Shown here: one piece after another, positions 26,487 to 33,894 of the stretch | Numbering within the stretch: position 1 is the stretch's first letter | How the letters are laid out: each line of letters starts with the position of its first letter | Source: Salinilacustrithrix sp003476595 | Lineage (GTDB): Bacteria; Actinomycetota; Acidimicrobiia; Acidimicrobiales; Salinilacustritrichaceae | Direction: 5' to 3' | Length of the DNA: 64,000 bases | NCBI GenBank assembly: GCA_963972525.1 | Contig: CAXAUZ010000001.1 | Coordinates: forward strand, 62,001 to 126,000 | Position numbers and translations under genes: made by a program | The notes under the pieces: generated by a model | The model's input: the letters and a program-made list of their open reading frames with translations, nothing else | Databases searched by the model: none | What the model was told of the DNA's origin: nothing

Positions 26487-29400
26487 ATGGCTGACACACG
26501 CAGCGAGTGCATGGACGGCAACGAAGCGGCGGCCCGGGTCGCGTATGCGCTCAGCGAGGTGATCGCCATCTACCCGATCACCCCGGCGTCGCCGATGGCC
26601 GAGCACTGCGACGACTGGTCGGCCGCGGCGCGACCCAACCGCTGGGGCACGGTCCCCGACGTGGTCGAGATGCAATCCGAAGCGGGGGCTGCCGGCGCGC
26701 TCCACGGTGCGCTGCAGAAGGGCGCGCTCGCCACCACGTTCACCGCCTCGCAGGGCCTGCTGCTCATGGTCCCGAACATGTTCAAGATCGCCGGCGAGCT
26801 GACCCCGGCGGTGATCCACGTGGCCGCCCGCTCCATCGCCACCCACGCCCTGTCGATCTTCGGCGACCACAGCGACGTCATGTCCGTGCGCAGCACCGGC
26901 TGGGCGATGCTCGCGGCCGGCTCCGTGCAGGAGGCCCACGACTTCGCGCTGGTCTCCCACGCCGCCACGCTCCGGGCCCGGGTGCCGTTCCTGCACTTCT
27001 TCGACGGGTTCCGCACCAGCCACGAGATCGACCGGATCGACGTGCTGGCCGACGACGCCATCGCGTCGCTGGTCCGGGACGACGACGTGATCGCCCACCG
27101 GCTCCGGGGCATGACCCCCGAGGCCCCGTCGCTGCGGGGCACGGCCCAGAACCCCGACACGTTCTTCCAGGCCCGGGAGGCGAGCAACCCGTTCCACGAC
27201 GCCGTGCCCGGGATCGTCCAGGAGGTGATGGACGAGCTCGGCGAGCAGACCGGACGCCACTACCGGCTCGTCGACTACCACGGCGCCCCCGACGCCGAGC
27301 GGGTCGTGGTCGTGATGGGGTCGGCGGCCGGTGCCATCGAGGAGGCGGTGGACACCCTGGTGGCCCAGGGCGAGTCCGTCGGCATGGTCCGCATCCGGCT
27401 GTTCAACCCGTTCCCGGTCGACCAGCTCGTGGCCGCCCTGCCCCCGACCGTCCGCTCCATCGCCGTGCTGGACCGCACCAAGGAGCCGGGCGCGGTGGGC
27501 GAGCCCATGTACCTCGAGGTGCTGGCCGCGCTGAGCGAGGCCATGGACGTCGACGAGCCGCCGTTCGCTTCGATGCCCCGCGTCGTCGGGGGCCGCTACG
27601 GGCTGTCCTCCAAGGAGTTCACGCCGTCCATGGTCGGCACGATCTTCGACGAGCTGGCCGCGCCCCGACCCCGGCGCCACTTCACCGTCGGCATCTACGA
27701 CGACGTGTCGCACCTGAGCCTGCCCATGGACGGCACGCTGCGCTACGACCGGCCCGAGCGCGAGGTGCAGGCGGTGTTCGTCGGCCTCGGCTCCGACGGC
27801 ACGGTGGGCGCCAACAAGTCCTCGGTGAAGATCATCGGCGAGGGCACCGACCTCTACGCCCAGGGCTACTTCGTCTACGACTCCAAGAAGTCCGGCTCGG
27901 TCACCGTCTCTCACCTCCGCTTCGGGCCCGAGCCGATCCGGTCCACCTACCTGGTCGACGACGCCGACTTCGTGGCCTGCCACCAGTTCGGCCTGCTCGA
28001 GAAGGTCAAGGTCCTCGACTACGCCCGCCCCGGCGCCACGCTGCTGCTCAACAGCCCGTTCGGACCCGACGACGTGTGGGACGACCTGCCCCGCGAGGTG
28101 CAGACCCAGATCGTCGACAAGGGCATCGAGCTGTGGGTGATCGACGCCGACTCGGTCGCCCGCGACACCGGCATGGGCAACCGCATCAACACGATCATGC
28201 AGCCGTGCTTCTTCCAGCTGTCCGGCGTGCTGCCGCCGGAGGAGGCCATCGCCCGCATCAAGGGCACGGTCGAGAAGGCCTACGGCAAGCGGGGGCGCTC
28301 CGTCGTGGACCGCAACTTCGCCGCCATCGATGCCGCGCTGGACCACCTGTGCCAGGTCACCGTGCCCGGCTCGGTGACCAGCACCCGCACGATGGAGCAC
28401 GCCGTCCCCGACGGCGCACCCGAGTTCGTCCAGCGGGTCACGTCGCTGCTGATGCAGGGCGAGGGCGACCTGCTCCCGGTGAGCGCGATGCCCGTCGACG
28501 GCGTCTTCCCGACCGCCACCGCGCAGTACGAGAAGCGCTCGATCGCCAAGCAGATCCCGATCTGGGACCCCGACGTCTGCATCGACTGCGGCAAGTGCGC
28601 CATCGTCTGCCCGCACGCCACCATCCGCATGAAGGTGTTCGACACCGAGGCCGTGGCCGATGCCCCGGAGGACTTCCTCCACAAGGCGTTCCGCTCCAAG
28701 GACCTGGCCGATCACCGCCTCACCATCCAGGTGGCACCGGACGACTGCACCGGCTGCGGGGTGTGCGTCGACGTCTGCCCGGCGAAGTCCAAGACCGACG
28801 TCTCGCACAAGGCCATCAACATGGAGCCGGCCATGGAGCACCGCGAGCTCGAGCGGGAGCGATGGGACTACTTCCAGACCATCCCCCACCTCGACCGCTC
28901 CCTCCTCCCCCACGACACGGTCAAGGGCTCCCAGGTGCTCGAGCCCCTGTTCGAGTTCTCCGGGGCGTGCGCCGGGTGCGGCGAGACGCCCTACATCAAG
29001 CTCGTCTCCCAGCTGTTCGGTGACCGGATGATCGTGGCCAACGCCACCGGCTGCTCCTCGATCTACGGCGGCAACCTGCCCACGACCCCGTGGACGGTGA
29101 ACGGCGACGGCCGCGGCCCGGCCTGGAACAACTCCCTCTTCGAGGACAACGCGGAGTTCGGCCTCGGCATGCGCCTGGCCCTCGACGTCCAGCGGGACCA
29201 GGCCGAGACCTCGCTGCGGCGCCTCGCCCCCCAGCTGGGCGCCGACCTGGTGGCCCGCCTCCTCGACAACCCCCAGGAGACCGAGACCGACATCGCCGCG
29301 GCCCGCACGGCCGTGGACGAGCTGCGCCAGCGGCTGGCGACCCTCGTCGAGCAGCCCGACACCGCGGTGGACGCCTCGCACCTGGCCTCCCTCGTCGGCA

Positions 29401-30137
29401 ACCTCGTCCGCCAGGGCGTGTGGCTGATGGGCGGCGACGGGTGGGCCTACGACATCGGCTTCGGTGGCCTGGACCACGTGCTCTCGACCGGGCGCAACGT
29501 CAACATCCTCGTGCTCGACACCGAGGTGTACTCCAACACCGGCGGCCAGGCGTCCAAGGCCACGCCCCGGGCCGCGGTCGCCAAGTTCGCCGCCGCCGGC
29601 AAGGGCATCGGCAAGAAGGACCTCGGCGCCATCGCCCGGGCCTACGGCAACGTCTACGTGGCCCAGATCTCGATGGGGGCCAACGAGCTGCAGACCACCA
29701 AGGCGCTGCTCGAGGCCGACGCCTGGCCCGGCCCGTCCCTGGTGATCGCCTACAGCACCTGCATCGCCCACGGCATCGACATGTCGAAGTCGATGAGCCA
29801 CCAGAAGGACGCGGTGAAGAGCGGCTACTGGCCCCTCTACCGGTTCCGGCCGAGCGAGACCGAGGACGGCCAGCCCTTCGCCCTGGACTCCAAGAAGCCG
29901 ACCATCCCGATCAAGGAGTTCGTCTCCTCCGAGACCCGCTTCGCCATCCTCCAGCGCACCGACCCGGAGCGGGCCGAGATGCTGGCCGAGCTGGCCCAGG
30001 CCGATGCGGACGAGCGCTGGCGCTACTACGAGCAGCTGGCCGGCATGCACCGGACGATCCCGACGCGGCACGAGCCCGAGCACGAGCCCGGCGCCGACGT
30101 GCCGGTCGAGATCCGCAACGACGAGACGGAGCGCTGA
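26487..30137 (+). CDS. nifJ: Pyruvate:ferredoxin (flavodoxin) oxidoreductase, single-chain
   Basis: A 1216-residue homodimer-type PFOR, fusing all domains that other organisms split. In order: the pyruvate/TPP pyrimidine domain from the start (VIAIYPITPASPMAEHCDDW), domain II, the EKR-type domain, two [4Fe-4S] motifs (CIDCGKCAIVCPH near 698, CTGCGVCVDVCPAK near 754), and the TPP-pyrophosphate domain (CAGCGETPY near 828 for the proximal cluster, GDGWAYDIGFGG near 982). It interconverts pyruvate plus CoA and acetyl-CoA plus CO2 with low-potential electron transfer. The ATG at 26487 gives the family N-terminus. The next gene starts 1 nt later and is a partner often found beside nifJ. Confidence 0.96.
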   Translation: MADTRSECMDGNEAAARVAYALSEVIAIYPITPASPMAEHCDDWSAAARPNRWGTVPDVVEMQSEAGAAGALHGALQKGALATTFTASQGLLLMVPNMFKIAGELTPAVIHVAARSIATHALSIFGDHSDVMSVRSTGWAMLAAGSVQEAHDFALVSHAATLRARVPFLHFFDGFRTSHEIDRIDVLADDAIASLVRDDDVIAHRLRGMTPEAPSLRGTAQNPDTFFQAREASNPFHDAVPGIVQEVMDELGEQTGRHYRLVDYHGAPDAERVVVVMGSAAGAIEEAVDTLVAQGESVGMVRIRLFNPFPVDQLVAALPPTVRSIAVLDRTKEPGAVGEPMYLEVLAALSEAMDVDEPPFASMPRVVGGRYGLSSKEFTPSMVGTIFDELAAPRPRRHFTVGIYDDVSHLSLPMDGTLRYDRPEREVQAVFVGLGSDGTVGANKSSVKIIGEGTDLYAQGYFVYDSKKSGSVTVSHLRFGPEPIRSTYLVDDADFVACHQFGLLEKVKVLDYARPGATLLLNSPFGPDDVWDDLPREVQTQIVDKGIELWVIDADSVARDTGMGNRINTIMQPCFFQLSGVLPPEEAIARIKGTVEKAYGKRGRSVVDRNFAAIDAALDHLCQVTVPGSVTSTRTMEHAVPDGAPEFVQRVTSLLMQGEGDLLPVSAMPVDGVFPTATAQYEKRSIAKQIPIWDPDVCIDCGKCAIVCPHATIRMKVFDTEAVADAPEDFLHKAFRSKDLADHRLTIQVAPDDCTGCGVCVDVCPAKSKTDVSHKAINMEPAMEHRELERERWDYFQTIPHLDRSLLPHDTVKGSQVLEPLFEFSGACAGCGETPYIKLVSQLFGDRMIVANATGCSSIYGGNLPTTPWTVNGDGRGPAWNNSLFEDNAEFGLGMRLALDVQRDQAETSLRRLAPQLGADLVARLLDNPQETETDIAAARTAVDELRQRLATLVEQPDTAVDASHLASLVGNLVRQGVWLMGGDGWAYDIGFGGLDHVLSTGRNVNILVLDTEVYSNTGGQASKATPRAAVAKFAAAGKGIGKKDLGAIARAYGNVYVAQISMGANELQTTKALLEADAWPGPSLVIAYSTCIAHGIDMSKSMSHQKDAVKSGYWPLYRFRPSETEDGQPFALDSKKPTIPIKEFVSSETRFAILQRTDPERAEMLAELAQADADERWRYYEQLAGMHRTIPTRHEPEHEPGADVPVEIRNDETER

Positions 30138-30138
30138 G

Positions 30139-31173
30139 ATGGTCGACCTCACCACCACCTACCTGGGCCTGTCCCTGCGCTCGCCCATCGTGGCCTCGGC
30201 GTCGCCGATCACCGACGACCCCGACGTCGTGCGCCGGCTGGAGGCTGCCGGCGCCGGCGCGGTCGTGCTGCCGTCGCTGTTCGAGGAGGAGATCCTGCAC
30301 GAGGAGTCCGAGCTCAACCGGGCCCTCGAAGCCGGCTCCGAGCACTTCGCCGAGGCGCTCGACTACTTCCCCTCCATCGACGAGCTGCCCCACGCCGGCG
30401 ACCGCTACGTGGAGCGCCTGGCCCGCATCAAGGCCGTCACCTCGCTGCCGGTGATCGCCAGCCTCAACGCCACCTCGCCCGGCGGGTGGACCGACCACGC
30501 CCGACGGCTCCAGGACGCCGGCGCCGACGCGCTCGAGCTGAACCTGTATCACCTCGCCGCCGACCCGCTGCTGGCCGCCGACGACGTCGAGGACCGCGAC
30601 CTGGAGATCATCGCCGCGGTGCGCGAGGAGATCGACATCCCGCTCGCGGTGAAGCTCAGCCCGTACTACTCGGCCATGGCCGGCTTCGCCCAGGACGTCG
30701 TGCGTGCCGGAGCCGACGGCCTCGTGCTCTTCAACCGCTTCTACCAACCGGACCTGGACCTGGAAACCCTCACGGTCGTGCCCCGGGTCGAGCTGAGCAG
30801 CCCGTCGGAGCTGCGGCTGCCGCTGCGCTGGATCGCCATCCTGTCTCCGCACCTCGCCGGTCGGGCGTCCCTGGCGGCCACCTCCGGCGTGGCCAGCGGC
30901 ACCGATGTGGTGAAGGCCCTGCTGGTCGGGGCCGACGTGGCGATGACCACCTCGGCACTGCTGCGCCACGGCCCCGAGCACGTCGCGGTGCTCGAGTCCG
31001 AGCTGCTGGCCTGGCTGACCGAGCGGGAGTACGACTCCGTCGCCCAGCTCCGGGGCAGCGCCAACCACTCGACCTCGGGCGACCCGGCCGCCTTCGAGCG
31101 CGCCGGCTACGTGCGCACGCTGCACTCCTGGGCCGCGCCGCACGACCTCACACCGTCGTCGCCGTCGAGCTGA
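30139..31173 (+). CDS. Dihydroorotate dehydrogenase-like protein
   Basis: A 344-residue FMN-binding TIM-barrel protein related to class 1 dihydroorotate dehydrogenases: MVDLTTTYLGLSLRSPIVAS at the start, PVIASLNATSPGGWTD, ADALELNLYHLAADP, PLAVKLSPYYSAM, and GADGLVLFNRFYQPDLDL. The gene starts 1 nt after nifJ, so the two are co-translated. The same pairing occurs with other bacterial PFORs, suggesting a redox partner role rather than pyrimidine synthesis (inference). The catalytic base expected in true dihydroorotate dehydrogenases is not evident. Confidence 0.85.
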   Translation: MVDLTTTYLGLSLRSPIVASASPITDDPDVVRRLEAAGAGAVVLPSLFEEEILHEESELNRALEAGSEHFAEALDYFPSIDELPHAGDRYVERLARIKAVTSLPVIASLNATSPGGWTDHARRLQDAGADALELNLYHLAADPLLAADDVEDRDLEIIAAVREEIDIPLAVKLSPYYSAMAGFAQDVVRAGADGLVLFNRFYQPDLDLETLTVVPRVELSSPSELRLPLRWIAILSPHLAGRASLAATSGVASGTDVVKALLVGADVAMTTSALLRHGPEHVAVLESELLAWLTEREYDSVAQLRGSANHSTSGDPAAFERAGYVRTLHSWAAPHDLTPSSPSS

Positions 31174-31198
31174 GGGAACAGGCCGCTCGTCGGAGGCG

Positions 31199-31227
31199 TT
31201 GCCTCGGGGGAGCCCACGTCCTAGACC
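31199..31227 (+). promoter_or_regulatory. Promoter of the peroxiredoxin gene
   Basis: TTGCCT (31199-31204), 17-bp spacer, TAGACC (31222-31227); leader of about 33 nt with the ribosome site GAAAGGA before the ATG at 31268. The -10 lacks the final T of the consensus. Confidence 0.45.
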
Positions 31228-31267
31228 TGGGTCCGTAGCAACACGCCCCCTTCGAAAGGACACGCTG

Positions 31268-31903
31268 ATGAGCATCCACCTGGGTGACGAGGCCCCGAAC
31301 TTCACCGCCGACACGACCGAGGGTGAGATCGACTTCCACGAGTGGAAGAAGGACAGCTGGGCGATGCTGTTCAGCCACCCGGCCGACTTCACGCCGGTGT
31401 GCACCACCGAGCTCGGTCGCACCGCGCAGATGAAGGACGAGTTCGCCAAGCGCAACACCAAGGTCCTGGCCCTCTCGGTCGACGACGTCGCCTCCCACGA
31501 GGGCTGGGCGCCCGACATCGGCGAGGTGGGCGGCACCGAGCTCAACTTCCCGATCATCGCCGACCCGGACAAGAAGGTCGCCGAGCTCTACGACATGATC
31601 CACCCCGGTGAGGGCGACACGTCCACGGTGCGCTCGGTCTTCATCATCGACCCCGCCAACAAGGTGCGCCTCACGCTGACGTACCCCAAGTCCGTGGGCC
31701 GCAACTTCGACGAGCTGCTCCGCGTCGTCGGCGCCCTCCAGCTCACCGACTCCGCCCCGGTGGCCACCCCGGCCGACTGGACCCAGGGCGAGAAGGTCAT
31801 CGTGTCGCCCGGCATGTCGACCGAGGATGCCAAGGAGCGCTTCGGTGCCGACAAGGTCGAAGAGGTCAAGCCCTACCTCCGCTGGACCGACGACCCCAGC
31901 TGA
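31268..31903 (+). CDS. Peroxiredoxin, 1-Cys (Prx6-like) type
   Basis: A 211-residue thiol peroxidase reducing H2O2 and organic hydroperoxides. The peroxidatic cysteine is Cys45 in SHPADFTPVCTTELG. The C-terminal half (PSVGRNF-like KSVGRNFDELLRVVGALQLT, then ATPADWTQGEKVIV) is characteristic of the Prx6 subfamily. No resolving CP-type cysteine is seen, supporting the 1-Cys class. It lies directly after the PFOR pair, which contains oxygen-sensitive clusters, and before an FMN reductase, so a redox-protection neighbourhood is plausible. Confidence 0.93.
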   Translation: MSIHLGDEAPNFTADTTEGEIDFHEWKKDSWAMLFSHPADFTPVCTTELGRTAQMKDEFAKRNTKVLALSVDDVASHEGWAPDIGEVGGTELNFPIIADPDKKVAELYDMIHPGEGDTSTVRSVFIIDPANKVRLTLTYPKSVGRNFDELLRVVGALQLTDSAPVATPADWTQGEKVIVSPGMSTEDAKERFGADKVEEVKPYLRWTDDPS

Positions 31904-31944
31904 GCCCTGGATGGTGAGGGGCGTGCCCGGGTAGGTCCCGGAGC

Positions 31945-32478
31945 ATGCCCCTCCTCCAGGTCATCGTCGCCAGCACCCGACCCGGGCGGGTCGGCCGCAC
32001 CGTCGCCGAGTGGTTCGCCGCCGAGGCCGAGGGCCACGACGGCTTCGACGTCGAGCTCGTCGACCTCGCCGAGGTCGACCTCCCGCTGTTCGACGAACCC
32101 GAGCACCCCCGGCTGCAGCAGTACGAGCACGACCACACCCGCCGCTGGTCCGAGACCATCAGCCGCGGTGACGCGTTCGCCTTCGTCATGCCGGAGTACA
32201 ACTTCGGCTACAACGCCGCGCTGAAGAACGCCATCGACTTCCTGTGGACGGAGTGGAACGACAAGCCGGTCGCCCTGGTCGGCTACGGCGGCGTCTCCGG
32301 CGGCCTGCGGGCCATGCAGCTCCTCAAGCCGGTGCTGACGGCCGTGAAGCTCCGCTACGTGGCCGAGGTGCCGATCCCCTTCGTCCACGATCGGGTGCAG
32401 GACGGCAGCCTCGAGGCCAACGACCCGATGCGCAGCGGCGCCGCCGGCGCGCTGGACGCGCTGGCCGGGGCGGTCTGA
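31945..32478 (+). CDS. NADPH-dependent FMN reductase
   Basis: A 177-residue flavodoxin-fold oxidoreductase. The N-terminal VIVASTRPGRVGRTVAEWF is the FMN-phosphate loop (about 6-24) and FAFVMPEYNFGYNAALKNAI (about 78-97) carries the family's active-site P-E-Y-N. Family members reduce FMN or quinones with NAD(P)H. It could supply FMNH2 to a flavin monooxygenase such as the LLM enzyme at 16948, but no linkage shows this. Starts 41 nt after the peroxiredoxin stop. Confidence 0.9.
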   Translation: MPLLQVIVASTRPGRVGRTVAEWFAAEAEGHDGFDVELVDLAEVDLPLFDEPEHPRLQQYEHDHTRRWSETISRGDAFAFVMPEYNFGYNAALKNAIDFLWTEWNDKPVALVGYGGVSGGLRAMQLLKPVLTAVKLRYVAEVPIPFVHDRVQDGSLEANDPMRSGAAGALDALAGAV

Positions 32479-32488
32479 GGCGACGTCC

Positions 32489-32532
32489 CCGGAACTTGGT
32501 GACATAGGACCCCGGTGTCCGCCGAGTTCCGG
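32489..32532. terminator. Hairpin between FMN reductase and the sensor-like gene
   Basis: CCGGAACTTGG at the left and CCGAGTTCCGG at the right pair with one G-U and extend inward with further imperfect pairs. It begins 10 nt after the FMN reductase stop. A GTG at 32515 lies inside it, an argument against using that codon as the next start. Confidence 0.55.
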
Positions 32533-32547
32533 AGCGAGAGTGTCCCC

Positions 32548-33141
32548 ATGGATCGCCTCGTCGCTGGGGGGCCGTGGTTCCGGCGCCACCCGCACTACGC
32601 CGCAATGGTCACGGCCGCGCTGTTCGCGACCGTGACCGCGCTGCGCATGGTGGGCCCGAACGAGGCCGACGCCACCGGGCTGCTCTACGCGCTGCCCATC
32701 GCCCTGGCCGCGATGGCCTTCGGTCGCGTCGTGGGAACCACCGCGGCCCTGTCCGCCGCCGGCCTGCTGGTCGCCTGGTCCGCGTCCCACCCCGAGATGT
32801 CGCTGAGCGCGCTCGGCTGGGCGTCCCGGGTCGTGCCGCTCGTGCTGCTCGGCGTCCTCGTCGGCGCCGCCGCGGACGCGGTGGAGGACGCGAGCGCCGA
32901 CCGGCTCGCGCTGGCGGTCGCCGCCACCCGCCGACGCGACGCGGCGGAGGTCAACGACGAGATCCTGCAGCGCCTCACGGTGGCCAAGTGGCGCCTGGAG
33001 GCCGGCGCCGGAGACGATGCCGCCGCGCTGCTGGACGAGGCGATGACCCAGGCCCAGCACCTCGTCTCCTCGCTGCTCGAGGACGTGGAGCTCGAGGAGC
33101 GGCTCCGGGTCCGAACGCCCACCGGCGACTCGGTCGTCTAG
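32548..33141 (+). CDS. Membrane sensor-like protein with degenerate histidine-kinase dimerisation helix
   Basis: 197 residues from the ATG at 32548 (GGAGCGAGAG upstream); an in-frame GTG at 32515 would add 11 residues. Residues 18-110 hold about four hydrophobic segments resembling DUF4118/KdpD-type sensor membranes (LLYALPIALAAMAFG). Residues 128-180 resemble a HisKA_3 dimerisation hairpin, AAEVNDEILQRLTVAKWRLE, where the usual phosphoacceptor His is Asn136. There is no ATP-binding domain after it. It is likely a dimeric regulator that cannot autophosphorylate; the partner is unknown. Confidence 0.65.
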   Translation: MDRLVAGGPWFRRHPHYAAMVTAALFATVTALRMVGPNEADATGLLYALPIALAAMAFGRVVGTTAALSAAGLLVAWSASHPEMSLSALGWASRVVPLVLLGVLVGAAADAVEDASADRLALAVAATRRRDAAEVNDEILQRLTVAKWRLEAGAGDDAAALLDEAMTQAQHLVSSLLEDVELEERLRVRTPTGDSVV

Positions 33142-33152
33142 GTCCGAGGGCG

Positions 33153-33773
33153 TCAGCCCGGTTCGCGCAGCGCCTGGACCAGCCCGTCACCGAGGACCTC
33201 GAAGGCCTCGCCGATCAGCGCCTGCAGGTCCCGGCGGCCGTCCTCGGCCAGCCACTCGTCGATGGCGACCCGGATGGCGGCCATGACCGCCCCGGCCACC
33301 ACCCGCGAGCGCAGGCCGGGGCCGGCGGTGTCCAGGAGCCGGTCGGCGAGCAGCTCGGCGAAGGTCTCCTCCCACGCCGCCTGGTGCTCGAGGCCCCGGG
33401 CCAGGATCGAGGGGTGGTCCTGGGCGATGCGGCGCATGGCCACGAAGTCGGAGCGCTCGGCCTCGTAGCTGGCGGCGAGCGCTTCGAGGGAGTGGCGCAG
33501 CGAGCGCAGCACCGGCTCGTCCGGGGCGCGGGCCACGAACGCGTCCCGCAGCTCCTCGAGGTGCTCGTCCGCCCGCCCGATGAGCACGTCCTCCTTGGTC
33601 GGGAAGTAGCGGAAGAACGTGCTGCGGGAGATCTCGGCCCGCTCGGCGATGTCGTCGACGGTGACGTGCTCGAAGCCCCGCTCGTCGAACAGCTCGAGCG
33701 CGATCCGCTGGAACCGCCGACGGACCTGCTGCTTCTTGCGCTCGCGCAGCGAGACCTTCCCCGAGTCCGACAC
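33153..33773 (-). CDS. TetR family transcriptional regulator
   Basis: 206 residues from the GTG at 33773. The HTH is clear: RIALELFDERGFEHVTVDDI then AERAEISRSTFFRYFPTKED (about residues 21-60). The ligand domain is of the common actinobacterial type, ending with an AIRVAIDEWLAEDG helix pair. It is divergent from an MMPL exporter gene, 121 bp apart, with tandem repeats and a promoter between them, the usual arrangement of a repressor controlling its neighbouring exporter. The longer open frame upstream runs through the promoter and into the exporter. Confidence 0.88.
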   Translation of the reverse strand: MSDSGKVSLRERKKQQVRRRFQRIALELFDERGFEHVTVDDIAERAEISRSTFFRYFPTKEDVLIGRADEHLEELRDAFVARAPDEPVLRSLRHSLEALAASYEAERSDFVAMRRIAQDHPSILARGLEHQAAWEETFAELLADRLLDTAGPGLRSRVVAGAVMAAIRVAIDEWLAEDGRRDLQALIGEAFEVLGDGLVQALREPG

Positions 33774-33806
33774 GTCCCCATCCTCGCACCGCCCCGCGCG
33801 CTCCGG

Positions 33807-33824
33807 ATGTGACACATGTGACAC
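33807..33824. promoter_or_regulatory. Tandem 9-bp direct repeat, putative regulator site
   Basis: ATGTGACAC twice in a row, followed 3 nt later by GGTGAC. It lies between the divergent TetR and MMPL genes, 10 bp upstream of the MMPL -35. A TetR dimer usually needs an inverted repeat, so a different factor, or cooperative binding, is possible. Confidence 0.5.
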
Positions 33825-33834
33825 TCGGTGACGA

Positions 33835-33862
33835 TTGATACGCAGTTTCACTTTCCTAGGCT
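33835..33862 (+). promoter_or_regulatory. Promoter of the MMPL exporter gene
   Basis: TTGATA (33835-33840), 16-bp spacer, TAGGCT (33857-33862). The leader is about 25 nt with GGAGGCGAAG before the ATG at 33895. Confidence 0.6.
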
Positions 33863-33894
33863 CGTCCTGACCGTTCCGGACCGGAGGCGAAGAC

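Noticed and set aside
32515..32547. GTG at 32515 as the start of the sensor-like protein
   Set aside because: It falls within the hairpin after the FMN reductase gene. The ATG at 32548 has a purine-rich ribosome site and starts just before the first membrane segment.
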